From DASUBV01 sp963822485 (lineage in GTDB: Bacteria; Actinomycetota; Actinomycetes; Streptosporangiales; Streptosporangiaceae): a DNA stretch of 64,000 nt. Each line of letters begins with the position of its first letter. Positions within the stretch are counted from its first letter, which is position 1. The notes beneath the pieces were generated by a model. It was given only the letters and a program-made list of their open reading frames with translations. It was not told where the DNA came from and did not search any database. Location of the stretch: contig CAWGHW010000013.1 in the NCBI GenBank assembly GCA_963822485.1, positions 620,001 to 684,000 of the forward strand. The letters are read 5' to 3'. Of this stretch, positions 50,906-58,350 are shown in pieces. A program made the position numbers and the translations under genes.

Positions 50906-52156
50906 CTAGCTGCGGTCCATCCGGCGGAAGGTGATCTCCTGGATCAGCAGCCGGATGGTGGCCGCGGCCGGGATCGCGACCAGCGCGCCGACCAGGCCCA
51001 GCAGCGCGCCGCCGACCAGCACGGCCACGACCGTGACAACGGCCGGTACCTGCACCGCGCGGCCCATGATCCGGGGCACCACCAGGTAGTCCTCGGCGAA
51101 CCGGTAGCCCACGTAGAAGGCCAGCGTGGCCAGCGCCACCGGGATCGACACGGTCAGCGCGACCAGCGTCACGATGGCCCCGCCGATGGTCGAGCCGACC
51201 ACGGGAATCAGGTCCAGCAGCGCCACCAGCAGCCCGAGCAGCGCCGGGTACGGGATGCCCCAGCCCACCATCCACAGGTAGGTGCCGAGCCCGGCGATGA
51301 CCGAGGTCAGCACGTTGCCGAGCACGTAGCCCCCGACCTTGGTGAAGATCTCGTCGCCGAGCAGGATCACCCGGGCCCGCCGGGAGTGCGGGGCCAGCCG
51401 GTACAAGAACAGCTTCAGCCGCGGCAGGCCGGCCAGGAAGTAGACGGTCAGCACGAGCACGACCAGCAGTGAGGTGGCGGCGCTGAGCACGACCTCGCCG
51501 GCGCCCAGCACGCCGCCGACGATGGAGGTGCCCCGGCTGGTGACCAGCTTCTGGAGCCGGGCCTCGATGTGGAAGCGGTTGTTGAGCTGGCCGAGCTCGG
51601 AGTGCGGGTCCCTGAGCGCGTGCAGGTACTGCGGCAGGTGGTGGGCCAGCAGCGTGGCCTGGCTGGTCAGCGGCGGGATGGCGGCGGCCACGAAGACCGC
51701 GCCCACGCCCAGGACCGCGATGAGCACGACCAGCACCGCGGTCCAGCGCGGCAGCCGGTGCCGGGCCAGCCAGGACACCGCCGGATCCAGCCCGGCGGCG
51801 AGGAACAGCGCCAGGCCGATGAGCACCAGCACGCCGCGGGCCCGGATCAGCAGCTCGACCACGCCGTAGGTGACGGCCACGCCGGCCGCCGCCATCATGC
51901 CGATGAAGAACGGAGAGCGCCGGTCCAGCGGCCGCCCGGGCCGGCCCAGGCCGCCGGTCTCCTCGGCGACCCTCGCCGCCACGTCGACCGCTTCCTGGAT
52001 CTTGTCCTCCGGCGGCTGGCTCTCACCGGTCGCGGGCTTTTCTCCGGTCACGAGCTCCGTGCCGGTCACCGGCTCGGTCACCGGCTCCGTCACCGGCTCA
52101 GTGCCGGGCGCCTCGCCCGGACCGGCCCCTGGCGGTCCCTGGCTCCTGGTCACCAT
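50906..52156 (-). CDS. AI-2E family (PerM-like) transporter
   Basis: ATG 52156 follows GGGAGG and gives 416 residues; a longer frame upstream is Arg/Pro-rich noise. The N-terminus has an EPVT repeat (TEPVTEPVTEPVTG), then eight or so helices in the PerM pattern: VVELLIRARGVLVLIGLALFLAAGLDPAVSWLARHRLPRWTAVLVVL, and the signature GWGIPYPALLGLLVALLDLIPVVGSTIGG near the middle of the C-terminal half. The family moves autoinducer-2 or ions in different bacteria; substrate unknown here. Confidence 0.88.
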   Translation of the reverse strand: MVTRSQGPPGAGPGEAPGTEPVTEPVTEPVTGTELVTGEKPATGESQPPEDKIQEAVDVAARVAEETGGLGRPGRPLDRRSPFFIGMMAAAGVAVTYGVVELLIRARGVLVLIGLALFLAAGLDPAVSWLARHRLPRWTAVLVVLIAVLGVGAVFVAAAIPPLTSQATLLAHHLPQYLHALRDPHSELGQLNNRFHIEARLQKLVTSRGTSIVGGVLGAGEVVLSAATSLLVVLVLTVYFLAGLPRLKLFLYRLAPHSRRARVILLGDEIFTKVGGYVLGNVLTSVIAGLGTYLWMVGWGIPYPALLGLLVALLDLIPVVGSTIGGAIVTLVALTVSIPVALATLAFYVGYRFAEDYLVVPRIMGRAVQVPAVVTVVAVLVGGALLGLVGALVAIPAAATIRLLIQEITFRRMDRS

Positions 52157-52362
52157 GCTGATGTGCCTCCCGCTGCCCCGTGCTCCTGGCTGGCCTCGGC
52201 TAACACGGCCCTGGCCGGCCAGGCTGGCCAACTGCCGCGGTGCAGTTACCTCGGCAGCGGCGGCCCAAACCCGCCCCGCCGCCGCCGGGCGTGGTTCCGC
52301 CCGCCGCTGCCGCCGCGCCCGCCGCTGCCGCGTCGGCCGCGCCGGGCCAGGGCCGCGGCGGA

Positions 52363-52902
52363 TCAGCCGACGGAGATCAGGTCGCTGAACGGCTCGGGCT
52401 CGCCCACGACCGTGGCCGACGTGCCCCGGCGGACGAACTCCCGGCCCGGCGGCCACATGGCGGTGAACTGGTCGCCGCTGGCGTGGTCGTACCTGATGAA
52501 CGTGACCTGATCGATGTCCACGGCGAACAGGTGGAATTCGCCGGGCACCGGGCTCCAGTCCAGGCTCGCCGTCACGGCGCCGGCGTAGCGGCGCTGCACC
52601 GCAGGGTCGGTCTCCGCCCGCGCGGTGCCGCGGACCTTGAACTCGCCCGCGGTGCCCTCGCGGCTGGTGATCACGCTGTGCACCAGGATCCGCGGGTCGC
52701 GCAGCAGGTCCCTGGCCTTAGTCGACTGCCACATCATGGACAGCCACAGGTCGCCGTCCAGCAGCAGCGGCTCGACCGGGCTGAGCCGGGGCGTGCCGTC
52801 GCGGCGGATCGTGGCCACCAGCAGCACGCCGGGCGCGATCAGCCGCTCGTGCCCGAGCCGGGCCAGCCGGGGCTGACCGCGTTCCAGGTCTGACCAGTGC
52901 AT
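52363..52902 (-). CDS. PPOX-family (FMN/F420-binding) protein
   Basis: It encodes 179 residues with the split-barrel pattern: GVLLVATIRRDGTPRLSPVEPLLLDGDLWLSMMWQSTKARDLLRDPRILVHSVIT (cofactor strands), then EFKVRGTARAETDPAVQRRYAGAV and FHLFAVDIDQVTFIRYDHASGD. It probably binds FMN, F420 or haem. A short GC-only gap of ~200 bp separates it from the AI-2E gene downstream, with no other gene seen. Confidence 0.8.
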   Translation of the reverse strand: MHWSDLERGQPRLARLGHERLIAPGVLLVATIRRDGTPRLSPVEPLLLDGDLWLSMMWQSTKARDLLRDPRILVHSVITSREGTAGEFKVRGTARAETDPAVQRRYAGAVTASLDWSPVPGEFHLFAVDIDQVTFIRYDHASGDQFTAMWPPGREFVRRGTSATVVGEPEPFSDLISVG

Positions 52903-52977
52903 GGCGCCTCCTCCTGGCTGCTCTCCGCTCCGCGGCCCCGATTCCCTTGTTATGGACTATCACCGGCCACCGACAGA

Positions 52978-53042
52978 CCGGCCCCGGCAACCGGCCCCGG
53001 CAACCGGCCCCGGCAACCGGCCCCGGCAACCGGGCCCGGCAA
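52978..53042. repeat. Five tandem 13-bp units (CCGGCCCCGGCAA)
   Basis: Four identical copies and one with a single change (CCGGGCCCGGCAA) run head to tail in the divergent gap between the PPOX and SnoaL-like genes, ending about 95 bp before the latter's start. Confidence 0.9.
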
Positions 53043-53137
53043 AACAGTGCCGGCCCCATGCCCGGCGGGCAGGATGGGTAGGAGGCCCAAGGCCGCCTGC
53101 GGAGTAACTGCCTGGCCGGAACCCGAAGGGGGTAAGC

Positions 53138-53971
53138 ATGCCGTGGTTCCCGGACTTTGTCAGCGCCGTCGAGCTGGCGCGCCAGCAGACGCGCGCCGCC
53201 AGCCAGGCCGACCCGGTGGCGCAGTACTTCAAGGCGCTCAACACCGGTGATGCTCGCGCGCTGGAGACCGTGTGGCCGGGCGAGGTGGTGATCTACGATC
53301 CCCGCGCGGGCGAGGTCCGCGGGCACCGGCACGTGCGGCAGTTCGTCAGCCGGAACGAGAGCTGGCTGGCCGGATTGCACGCCCGGACCGAGACCGTGGC
53401 CAGCACGGTCGCCGGCGGGCGCGCCGTGGTGGAACTGCTGGCGCACCTCCAGGATGACGGCCGGAAGCTGGCCTGGCCGGTGGCGGTCGTGGCCGAGTCA
53501 CCCGACGACCGGTCGGTGGTGTTCCGCACCTACTGCAGCCAGTGGCCGGTCTTCGGCCGCCACTATGTCCGGGCCCCCATACTCAAGCCGCAGCCGGGCA
53601 CGGCCAGTGACGTCATCGGCCGCTATCAGGCGGCGGTGGCCGCTGGTGACCCCGACGCGGTCGTCAGCGCCTTCGAGCCGGACGGCTACTTCCGCGGGGC
53701 CACCGGCCCGGACGACATGCACCGTGGCCGCACCGCGCTGCACTCCTACTTCACCCGGCGGCTCAGCGCGGGCGGCATCGGCGTCCAGGACTGCGCCGTC
53801 ACCGACGACGGGACGCGCTGCGCGGTCGAGTACAACATCGTCCGCTGGGGCGAGCACGACCTGCCGCACCAGGCGGGCATCGCGGTGTTCGACCGCGGGC
53901 CGGACGGGCTGCTGGCCGCGGCCCGCATCTACGACGACGTCCAGCTGCCCGCCGAGACTCAGGCCCAGTAG
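53138..53971 (+). CDS. Tandem SnoaL/NTF2-like domain protein
   Basis: It encodes 277 residues. Two NTF2-like cones can be seen: residues ~25-140 (AQYFKALNTGDARALETVWPGEVVIYDPRAGEVRGHRHVRQFVSRN) and ~155-270 (IGRYQAAVAAGDPDAVVSAFEPDGYFRGATGPDDMHRGRTALHSYF). Each starts with the helix-G-D-x-x-A-V/L pattern typical of SnoaL-like polyketide cyclases, isomerases and related binding proteins. Catalytic residues cannot be assigned. Confidence 0.75.
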   Translation: MPWFPDFVSAVELARQQTRAASQADPVAQYFKALNTGDARALETVWPGEVVIYDPRAGEVRGHRHVRQFVSRNESWLAGLHARTETVASTVAGGRAVVELLAHLQDDGRKLAWPVAVVAESPDDRSVVFRTYCSQWPVFGRHYVRAPILKPQPGTASDVIGRYQAAVAAGDPDAVVSAFEPDGYFRGATGPDDMHRGRTALHSYFTRRLSAGGIGVQDCAVTDDGTRCAVEYNIVRWGEHDLPHQAGIAVFDRGPDGLLAAARIYDDVQLPAETQAQ

Positions 53972-54001
53972 CCCGTTACTCCGGTAGCCCCGGCCCGCCG
54001 G

Positions 54002-54841
54002 TCAGGGCTTCCGGGCGACCGCGCACCACATGGACGACGGGCGGCTGGCGGTCAGGTCGCCGTCCGGCCGCCACCTGGCCACCGCGACCACACCGGGCTC
54101 GACCAGCTCCAGCCCGTCGAAGAACCGGGCGGTCTCCTCCTGGCCGCGCAGCGTGGCCTGGCCGGCACTGCGCTCGTTGTAGCGCTGGATGGACTCGCCC
54201 CGGTTGGGATTGAAGTCGTCGGTCGGATGGGAGATGACCAGGAAGCTGCCCGACGGCAGCGCGTCCACCAGCCGGGACACCAGCGCGTAGGGGTCCTCGG
54301 CGTCCGGGATGAACTGGAGCACGGCCAGCAGCATCAGCGCCATCGGCTGGCTGAAGTCCAGCGTCTTCGCGGCCTCGGCCAGGATGGCGTCCGGGTCGTG
54401 CAGGTCGGCCTGGATGTAGGCGCAGGCCCCCTGCGGGGTGCTGGTCAGCAGCGCCCGGGCGTGGGTCAGCACGATCGGGTCGTTGTCGACGTAGACGATC
54501 TTGGTCTCCGGGACCTCCTGCTGGGCCACCTCGTGGGTGTTGCTGGCCGCCGGGATGCCGGTGCCGATGTCCAGGAACTGCCGGATGCCGGCCTCGCCGG
54601 TCAGGTAGCGCACCGCGCGGGCCAGGAACGCGCGGTTGGACTGCACGGCCTGGGCCAGCTCGGGGTAGGCCTTGAGCGCCAGCTCGCCCGCCTCGCGGTC
54701 GGCGGCGAAGTTGTCCTTGCCGCCCAGCCAGTAGTCGTAGATACGAGCCGGATGAGCCACGCTCGTGTCGATGACCGGCGTCTCCGCGACGCCCTCACCA
54801 GCCCCCGCGTCGCCGCCGCCGCCGTCTGATCCCATCCCCAT
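54002..54841 (-). CDS. SAV2177-family SAM-dependent methyltransferase (DUF574)
   Basis: It encodes 279 residues. The family hallmark near the N-terminus is TSVAHPARIYDYWLGGKDNFAADREAGE, followed by NRAFLARAVRYLTGEAGIRQFLDIGTGIPAASNTHEVAQ (SAM motif I) and IVYVDNDPIVLTHARALL. This family is expanded in actinomycetes, often near conservons; substrates are not established. It begins 43 bp before the stop of the residual GNAT 3' copy, the left edge of the low-GC island. Confidence 0.9.
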   Translation of the reverse strand: MGMGSDGGGGDAGAGEGVAETPVIDTSVAHPARIYDYWLGGKDNFAADREAGELALKAYPELAQAVQSNRAFLARAVRYLTGEAGIRQFLDIGTGIPAASNTHEVAQQEVPETKIVYVDNDPIVLTHARALLTSTPQGACAYIQADLHDPDAILAEAAKTLDFSQPMALMLLAVLQFIPDAEDPYALVSRLVDALPSGSFLVISHPTDDFNPNRGESIQRYNERSAGQATLRGQEETARFFDGLELVEPGVVAVARWRPDGDLTASRPSSMWCAVARKP

Positions 54842-54883
54842 CGGGTATGCCCCTTTCCGGCCCCAGTCTGCTCGGCACCCAGC

Positions 54884-55051
54884 CTATTGCGGCGGCCGCT
54901 GCGGGCCGGCGGCGAACCTGCGCATGACCGGACGATCCGCCTTGCGCCGGGCCACCTCCGCGAAGCCGTGCGCCGCGAAGACCGCCGCCACGCCGGGGAA
55001 CAGGTTCCTGCTGTGCGCGGGCACCGCGGTGTCCACCGGATACGCCTCCAC
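54884..55051 (-). pseudogene. Duplicated 3' end of GNAT acetyltransferase gene
   Basis: Read on the minus strand this codes the last residues of the GNAT gene at 57715-58275 (VAAVFAAHGFAEVARRKADRPVMRRF), then diverges to end AAGPQRPPQ instead of VHS. There is no start or catalytic core. It is plausibly the original 3' end of the GNAT gene, separated from its body by the insertion. Confidence 0.8.
54913..55051. repeat. 139-bp direct repeat, left copy
   Basis: Identical base for base to 57726-57864. Beyond the end, similarity continues with scattered mismatches for about 20 bp. Confidence 0.92.
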
Positions 55052-55052
55052 A

Positions 55053-55717
55053 GCCCGACGCGCCGGCCGCTGTTTTGGTGGCGTGCCAATAGGGTGCTAG
55101 ACGCAAACAAGACCGACGCCAGGAGAAACAAGGGCGGCCGTCCCGTCGCATGGCCGGCTAACTGGCTCTCTGGCGTACTCGACTGTCCGACGTGCGGAGG
55201 AAGCTCTACATGAACGCTGGCCTTACCCCGCAGGGCAACCCGCGTACTCCCAAGCTCCGCGTGGTGGATACGGAAAGCAGCGTCTTTCATGCGGGCGGTT
55301 CAGGGGATGCGACGCGCAACCCGTCACTGACGTAATCGAGTCCATGTTCAGCAGCGACGCAACGCCGATTCTCTCTTTCCAGCGCGTAGCGGGAACGCTC
55401 ACGAGCTGGACGCGCCCAAAGCCGACCTGAGTAAGATTCAGGCTCGTCTCAGCGTGACGGAAGACGATGACGAGCTAGACAAGATTGTCGTTGAGAGGAA
55501 GCTGGTTAAGGTAGGAATTGAGTCATTCGCGATCGTGCCCGACTCATTCGACTACGCTCCGACAGGGCAGACTGTCAGCGACATGTGGAAGGATGACGAT
55601 GCCGTTAAGCGGGGTATGGTCCGCGCAGTTAAAGAGTCCTGGGTACTGATCCTCGCGAACCGCGAGGGGAAATTGGGAATCGCGATCGGGGCGGAGCCTG
55701 AGGCGGCGACTGCCGCG
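55053..55717 (+). pseudogene. Large serine recombinase, C-terminal remnant with three frameshifts
   Basis: Three frames read in turn give one recombinase-like sequence. First: FWWRANRVLDANKTDARRNKGGRP and WLSGVLDCPTCGG (first zinc Cys pair). Then from ~55200: KLYMNAGLTPQGNPRTPKLR. From ~55261: GGYGKQRLSCGRFRGCDAQPVTDVIESMF (second Cys region). Last, from ~55395: coiled-coil-like LDAPKADLSKIQARLSVTEDDDELDKIVVERK and SDMWKDDDAVKRGMVRAVKESW. This is the zinc-ribbon and C-terminal part only; the catalytic Ser domain is absent, cut at the repeat junction. Each break is explained by one missing base; at 55260 restoring a T would also restore a Cys. Non-functional. Confidence 0.75.
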
Positions 55718-55909
55718 CCATCTTCTCGCTCTAAATTGTCCCACTCCCGGCCGCCGTGTCCAGAGCGCCTGCGGCAGCGCTGCGCGATCGGCGTCCCGCC
55801 GACCCCAGGGCACAGCACTCGCACGTGAGGGATTTGGCACCCTGTGGGAGGACGTCAAATGCCAGGACGGTATCGGGGGCCGCAGGCGCACAAGCTTCCC
55901 CGGAGCTTT

Positions 55910-56488
55910 CTATCGCAAGGTGTCAGCCAAACTAACGAGCGCCGCCGTCTTGTAGCTGGCACTGTAGACATTCACATCTATCCCGTTCTTGTAGAACTCG
56001 ATCCATGCGGGATTTGAGTGTTTGACGTCAGTACGCTGCTTAATGATAAGAGCTGGCGCGCCGTCAACTCGACCTATACGATCTTTCCCGAGATGGTCCT
56101 TAACTATACCGTCGAAGTAAGCTATCGCGTTTTTCCGATCGGCAGGCACGCGCCACATCATGACCGTGACTTTACCGCCATCAAGAATGATCGCCGCCTG
56201 TCGCAGTCTCGGATTTACCCACGTTCGCGTCAGATTTACATTCTTAATCGCAGCGGTCGATCGCGGTGTAAGCAGTGAAAAGCCTACCGTGCGACTGGCT
56301 GCTGCCACAGACGTGGTGTGGCCAGCAACAAGAGGATTGCCCGAATACGCCGGGCCTTGACCAGGCGGGCCGCCGCTTCCGCCGGACCCGCGCGGTGCAC
56401 ATCCCAGGACGGTCAAGCCAAGCACTGCAATAACCACGCTGCTCGCTAGAACCTTAGGCATCCGAATAGATGACAGGGATAGATACAT
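55910..56488 (-). CDS. Lipoprotein of unknown function (island gene)
   Basis: ATG 56488 gives 192 residues; the upstream in-frame extension overlaps the next gene and is unlikely. The signal ends in a lipobox LTVLGC (Cys ~30). A short Gly/Ser/Pro linker leads to a domain with FSLLTPRSTAAIKNVNLTRTWVNPRLRQAAIILDGGKVTVMMWRVPADRKNAIAYFDGIVKDHLG, an alpha/beta fold with two aligned strands. No family was recognised. Base composition is far more AT-rich than host genes. It lies 19 bp downstream of the secreted-protein gene, likely one operon. Confidence 0.65.
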   Translation of the reverse strand: MYLSLSSIRMPKVLASSVVIAVLGLTVLGCAPRGSGGSGGPPGQGPAYSGNPLVAGHTTSVAAASRTVGFSLLTPRSTAAIKNVNLTRTWVNPRLRQAAIILDGGKVTVMMWRVPADRKNAIAYFDGIVKDHLGKDRIGRVDGAPALIIKQRTDVKHSNPAWIEFYKNGIDVNVYSASYKTAALVSLADTLR

Positions 56489-56507
56489 GTCACTCACTCG
56501 TTTCGGG

Positions 56508-57254
56508 CTAGCAAACACCAAAATTCTGGGTAACGTCGCTGCTTGTATTGCTATTCTTGTGAAAATACCAATCTGTCGAGTTATCAGCAAAACACTCATA
56601 GTCTTGATATCCGGAAGTCGACCACGTTCCGTACGAGGGGCTCCATTGCAAGTTGGTAAAGTTCGCGTATAGCGTGTCACAGTTGTTGTGGTGTTCAGAA
56701 TTACTGATATCGTAGCCGTAATTGAAGTTTACCTGAGGGCTATAGTTAAATGGACTTGATTGTCCATCTACCACAAAGCGAAAAATTCTGTCGCCGCCGA
56801 CATTCTCTACTTTGAAATGGTAGTTCGTATTGGGATTGAGCGTGTACCCGGTATAATCTTGCTGCCCACTGTCCTGACCGTCTATTACCCATTCAGAATA
56901 TACTACTGGAGTATTACTGAACAAACCATTACCGGCGGTCCACCCAACTTCTACATCATTGTAGAAAGAGTTGCCCGAAGATCCTCCCGGCCCCCGGACG
57001 AACAAGCTGCGATAAATATTATCGTTAATGTCATTGAGTGTGGACTGCGTAAGCACATATATGCTGCCTTCATTGCCGTACGAGGGCGGCTCGTTGGCGT
57101 CGTAGCCTTCTACGTTCACATGGTTGGCAGCGCATGGCGGCGGAGCCTGCTCAGCTTTTCCTACTCTCGCTAAATGCGGCATCGCAATGAGCATCAAGCC
57201 CGCGATGCTGCTGGCAACTAGGGCCCTCGCATCGCTCCCGAATAGCAATCCCAT
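56508..57254 (-). CDS. Secreted beta-rich protein of unknown function (island gene)
   Basis: ATG 57254 follows GGAGG and gives 248 residues. A signal peptide (~1-30; VASSIAGLMLIAMPHLARVGKAEQA) precedes a mature part rich in Asn, Tyr, Ser and Gly with few charged residues: SFYNDVEVGWTAGNGLF, YSEWVIDGQDSGQQDYTGYTL, NTNYHFKVENVGGDRIFRFVVDG. Strand periodicity suggests a jelly-roll or concanavalin-like sandwich. Cysteines near both ends could pair. No catalytic motif was recognised. Codon use (AAT, TAT, GTA frequent) marks foreign origin. Confidence 0.65.
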   Translation of the reverse strand: MGLLFGSDARALVASSIAGLMLIAMPHLARVGKAEQAPPPCAANHVNVEGYDANEPPSYGNEGSIYVLTQSTLNDINDNIYRSLFVRGPGGSSGNSFYNDVEVGWTAGNGLFSNTPVVYSEWVIDGQDSGQQDYTGYTLNPNTNYHFKVENVGGDRIFRFVVDGQSSPFNYSPQVNFNYGYDISNSEHHNNCDTLYANFTNLQWSPSYGTWSTSGYQDYECFADNSTDWYFHKNSNTSSDVTQNFGVC

Positions 57255-57714
57255 CCGAGATCCTCCACTCAACGATGATCGATTTACCTCACGCTCTCAC
57301 CTCGCGCTTTATATCACGTAATGAGTTGCAAAGCAATATCCAATTCTCGATCGCAGTCGGTCGTAGCAATTGATCTTGGTGGAGAATTCTTGGTGACTGC
57401 GATCTTAGTTTAGCTGCATCTTTCGCGATCTTGGCTTGGTGGCCTGAGGCTTCAAGCCGGCCTGTCTTTTCTGGCCGGGTCAGCCTGGTAGTCCGGCTGC
57501 CGGGCCGGCCGGGCGGGTTCCACAGGCCCGCGGAGTGTCCTTTCCGGGTCATTGTGACGGTCTGCTGCGGGTCAGCCGGGTGCAAGCGCCTGGAGGCCAG
57601 TGATCGCGGTGGTGATGTCGTGTGCCATGGCCAGCTCCCCAAGGCGGAGCCTGAGGCGGCGACTGCCGCGGTCCAGGCCAGTTGCCCGCAGGGCACCGGC
57701 GAGCAGCAGGCGCC
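57255..57714. other. Island right flank without a supported gene; second copy of a 28-bp repeat
   Basis: No convincing gene in 460 bp. GC rises from ~57440 rightwards. A 28-bp segment at 57643-57670 is identical to 55690-55717, at the end of the recombinase remnant. On the minus strand a short stretch reads RLRLGELAMAHDITTAITGLQALAPG and could be a fragment of a lost gene. Confidence 0.5.
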
Positions 57715-58275
57715 CTATGAGTGCACGAACCTGCGCATGACCGGACGATCCGCCTTGCGCCGGGCCACCTCCGCGAAGCCGTGCGCCGCGAAGACCGCCG
57801 CCACGCCGGGGAACAGGTTCCTGCTGTGCGCGGGCACCGCGGTGTCCACCGGATACGCCTCCACGGCCGGGGCGCCGGCCGCGGCCGCCGCGGGCAGCGC
57901 CGCCTTGATCAGCGCGCTCATCACGCCCTGGCCGCGGTGCCCGCGCCGCACGTAGAAGCACGGCAGCGACCACACCGGCAGGTCGTCCACCGGCTGCAGG
58001 TACCGGGCCCGGGCCAGCCAGGTCAGGTCGGCCCGCGGGGCCAGCTCGCACCAGCCCACGGCCAGGTCCCCGGCGAGCGCGATCAGCCCCGGCGCCGGGC
58101 CGTCAGTGGCCAGCCGCCGCAGGTCGCGCTGGTTGTCGGCGCGCGGCCGGCTCGCGTAGGCCGGGCCGATGCGCCAGTACATGCACCAGCAGCCGTTGGA
58201 GGCCCCGGCCCGGCCGAACAGGTCCTCCAGCGCGGGCCAGCGCTCCGCGGTCAGCGGCTCGATCGTGAGGTCCAT
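57715..58275 (-). CDS. GNAT-family N-acetyltransferase with replaced 3' end
   Basis: ATG 58275 with GGGGA upstream gives 186 residues. GNAT features are CWCMYWRIGPAYASRPRADNQRDLRRLATDG, VGWCELAPR, YVRRGHRGQGVMSALIKAALPAAAAAGAPAVEAYPVDT (acetyl-CoA loop R/HRGQGV) and the closing VFAAHGFAEVARRKADRPVMRRF. The last three residues (VHS) come from the far side of the 139-bp repeat. The same gene end, with a different tail, lies 2.8 kb away. It seems intact and probably active; acceptor unknown. Confidence 0.85.
   Translation of the reverse strand: MDLTIEPLTAERWPALEDLFGRAGASNGCWCMYWRIGPAYASRPRADNQRDLRRLATDGPAPGLIALAGDLAVGWCELAPRADLTWLARARYLQPVDDLPVWSLPCFYVRRGHRGQGVMSALIKAALPAAAAAGAPAVEAYPVDTAVPAHSRNLFPGVAAVFAAHGFAEVARRKADRPVMRRFVHS
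57726..57864. repeat. 139-bp direct repeat, right copy
   Basis: Lies within the coding 3' end of the GNAT gene, in the same orientation as the left copy. Confidence 0.92.
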
Positions 58276-58350
58276 CGTGACATCCCCGTTCACGCGAAGC
58301 TGTCACACGATTCTCAGCGAGCCTGGAGCCCGGTGTCACATGATGGCCAG

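Larger units (their letters stand above)
54913..57864. mobile_element. Low-GC island between 139-bp direct repeats (integrative element relic)
   Basis: A perfect 139-bp direct repeat (54913-55051 and 57726-57864) bounds DNA that is clearly more AT-rich than the rest of the window. Just inside the left repeat is a C-terminal remnant of a large serine recombinase, the enzyme type that integrates phages and actinomycete integrative elements. The centre encodes two exported proteins of unknown function. The right copy gives the GNAT gene a replacement 3' end. The element model is inferred; the repeats and recombinase are read directly. Confidence 0.65.

Noticed and set aside
52157..52456. N-terminal extension of the AI-2E family protein
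   Set aside because: Arg/Pro-rich noise without a ribosome site; ATG 52156 has GGGAGG and matches family length.
55210..55335. A 41-codon ORF with an excellent ribosome-like GGAGGAAG site
   Set aside because: It is the middle frame of the recombinase remnant; the purine stretch is its coding sequence.
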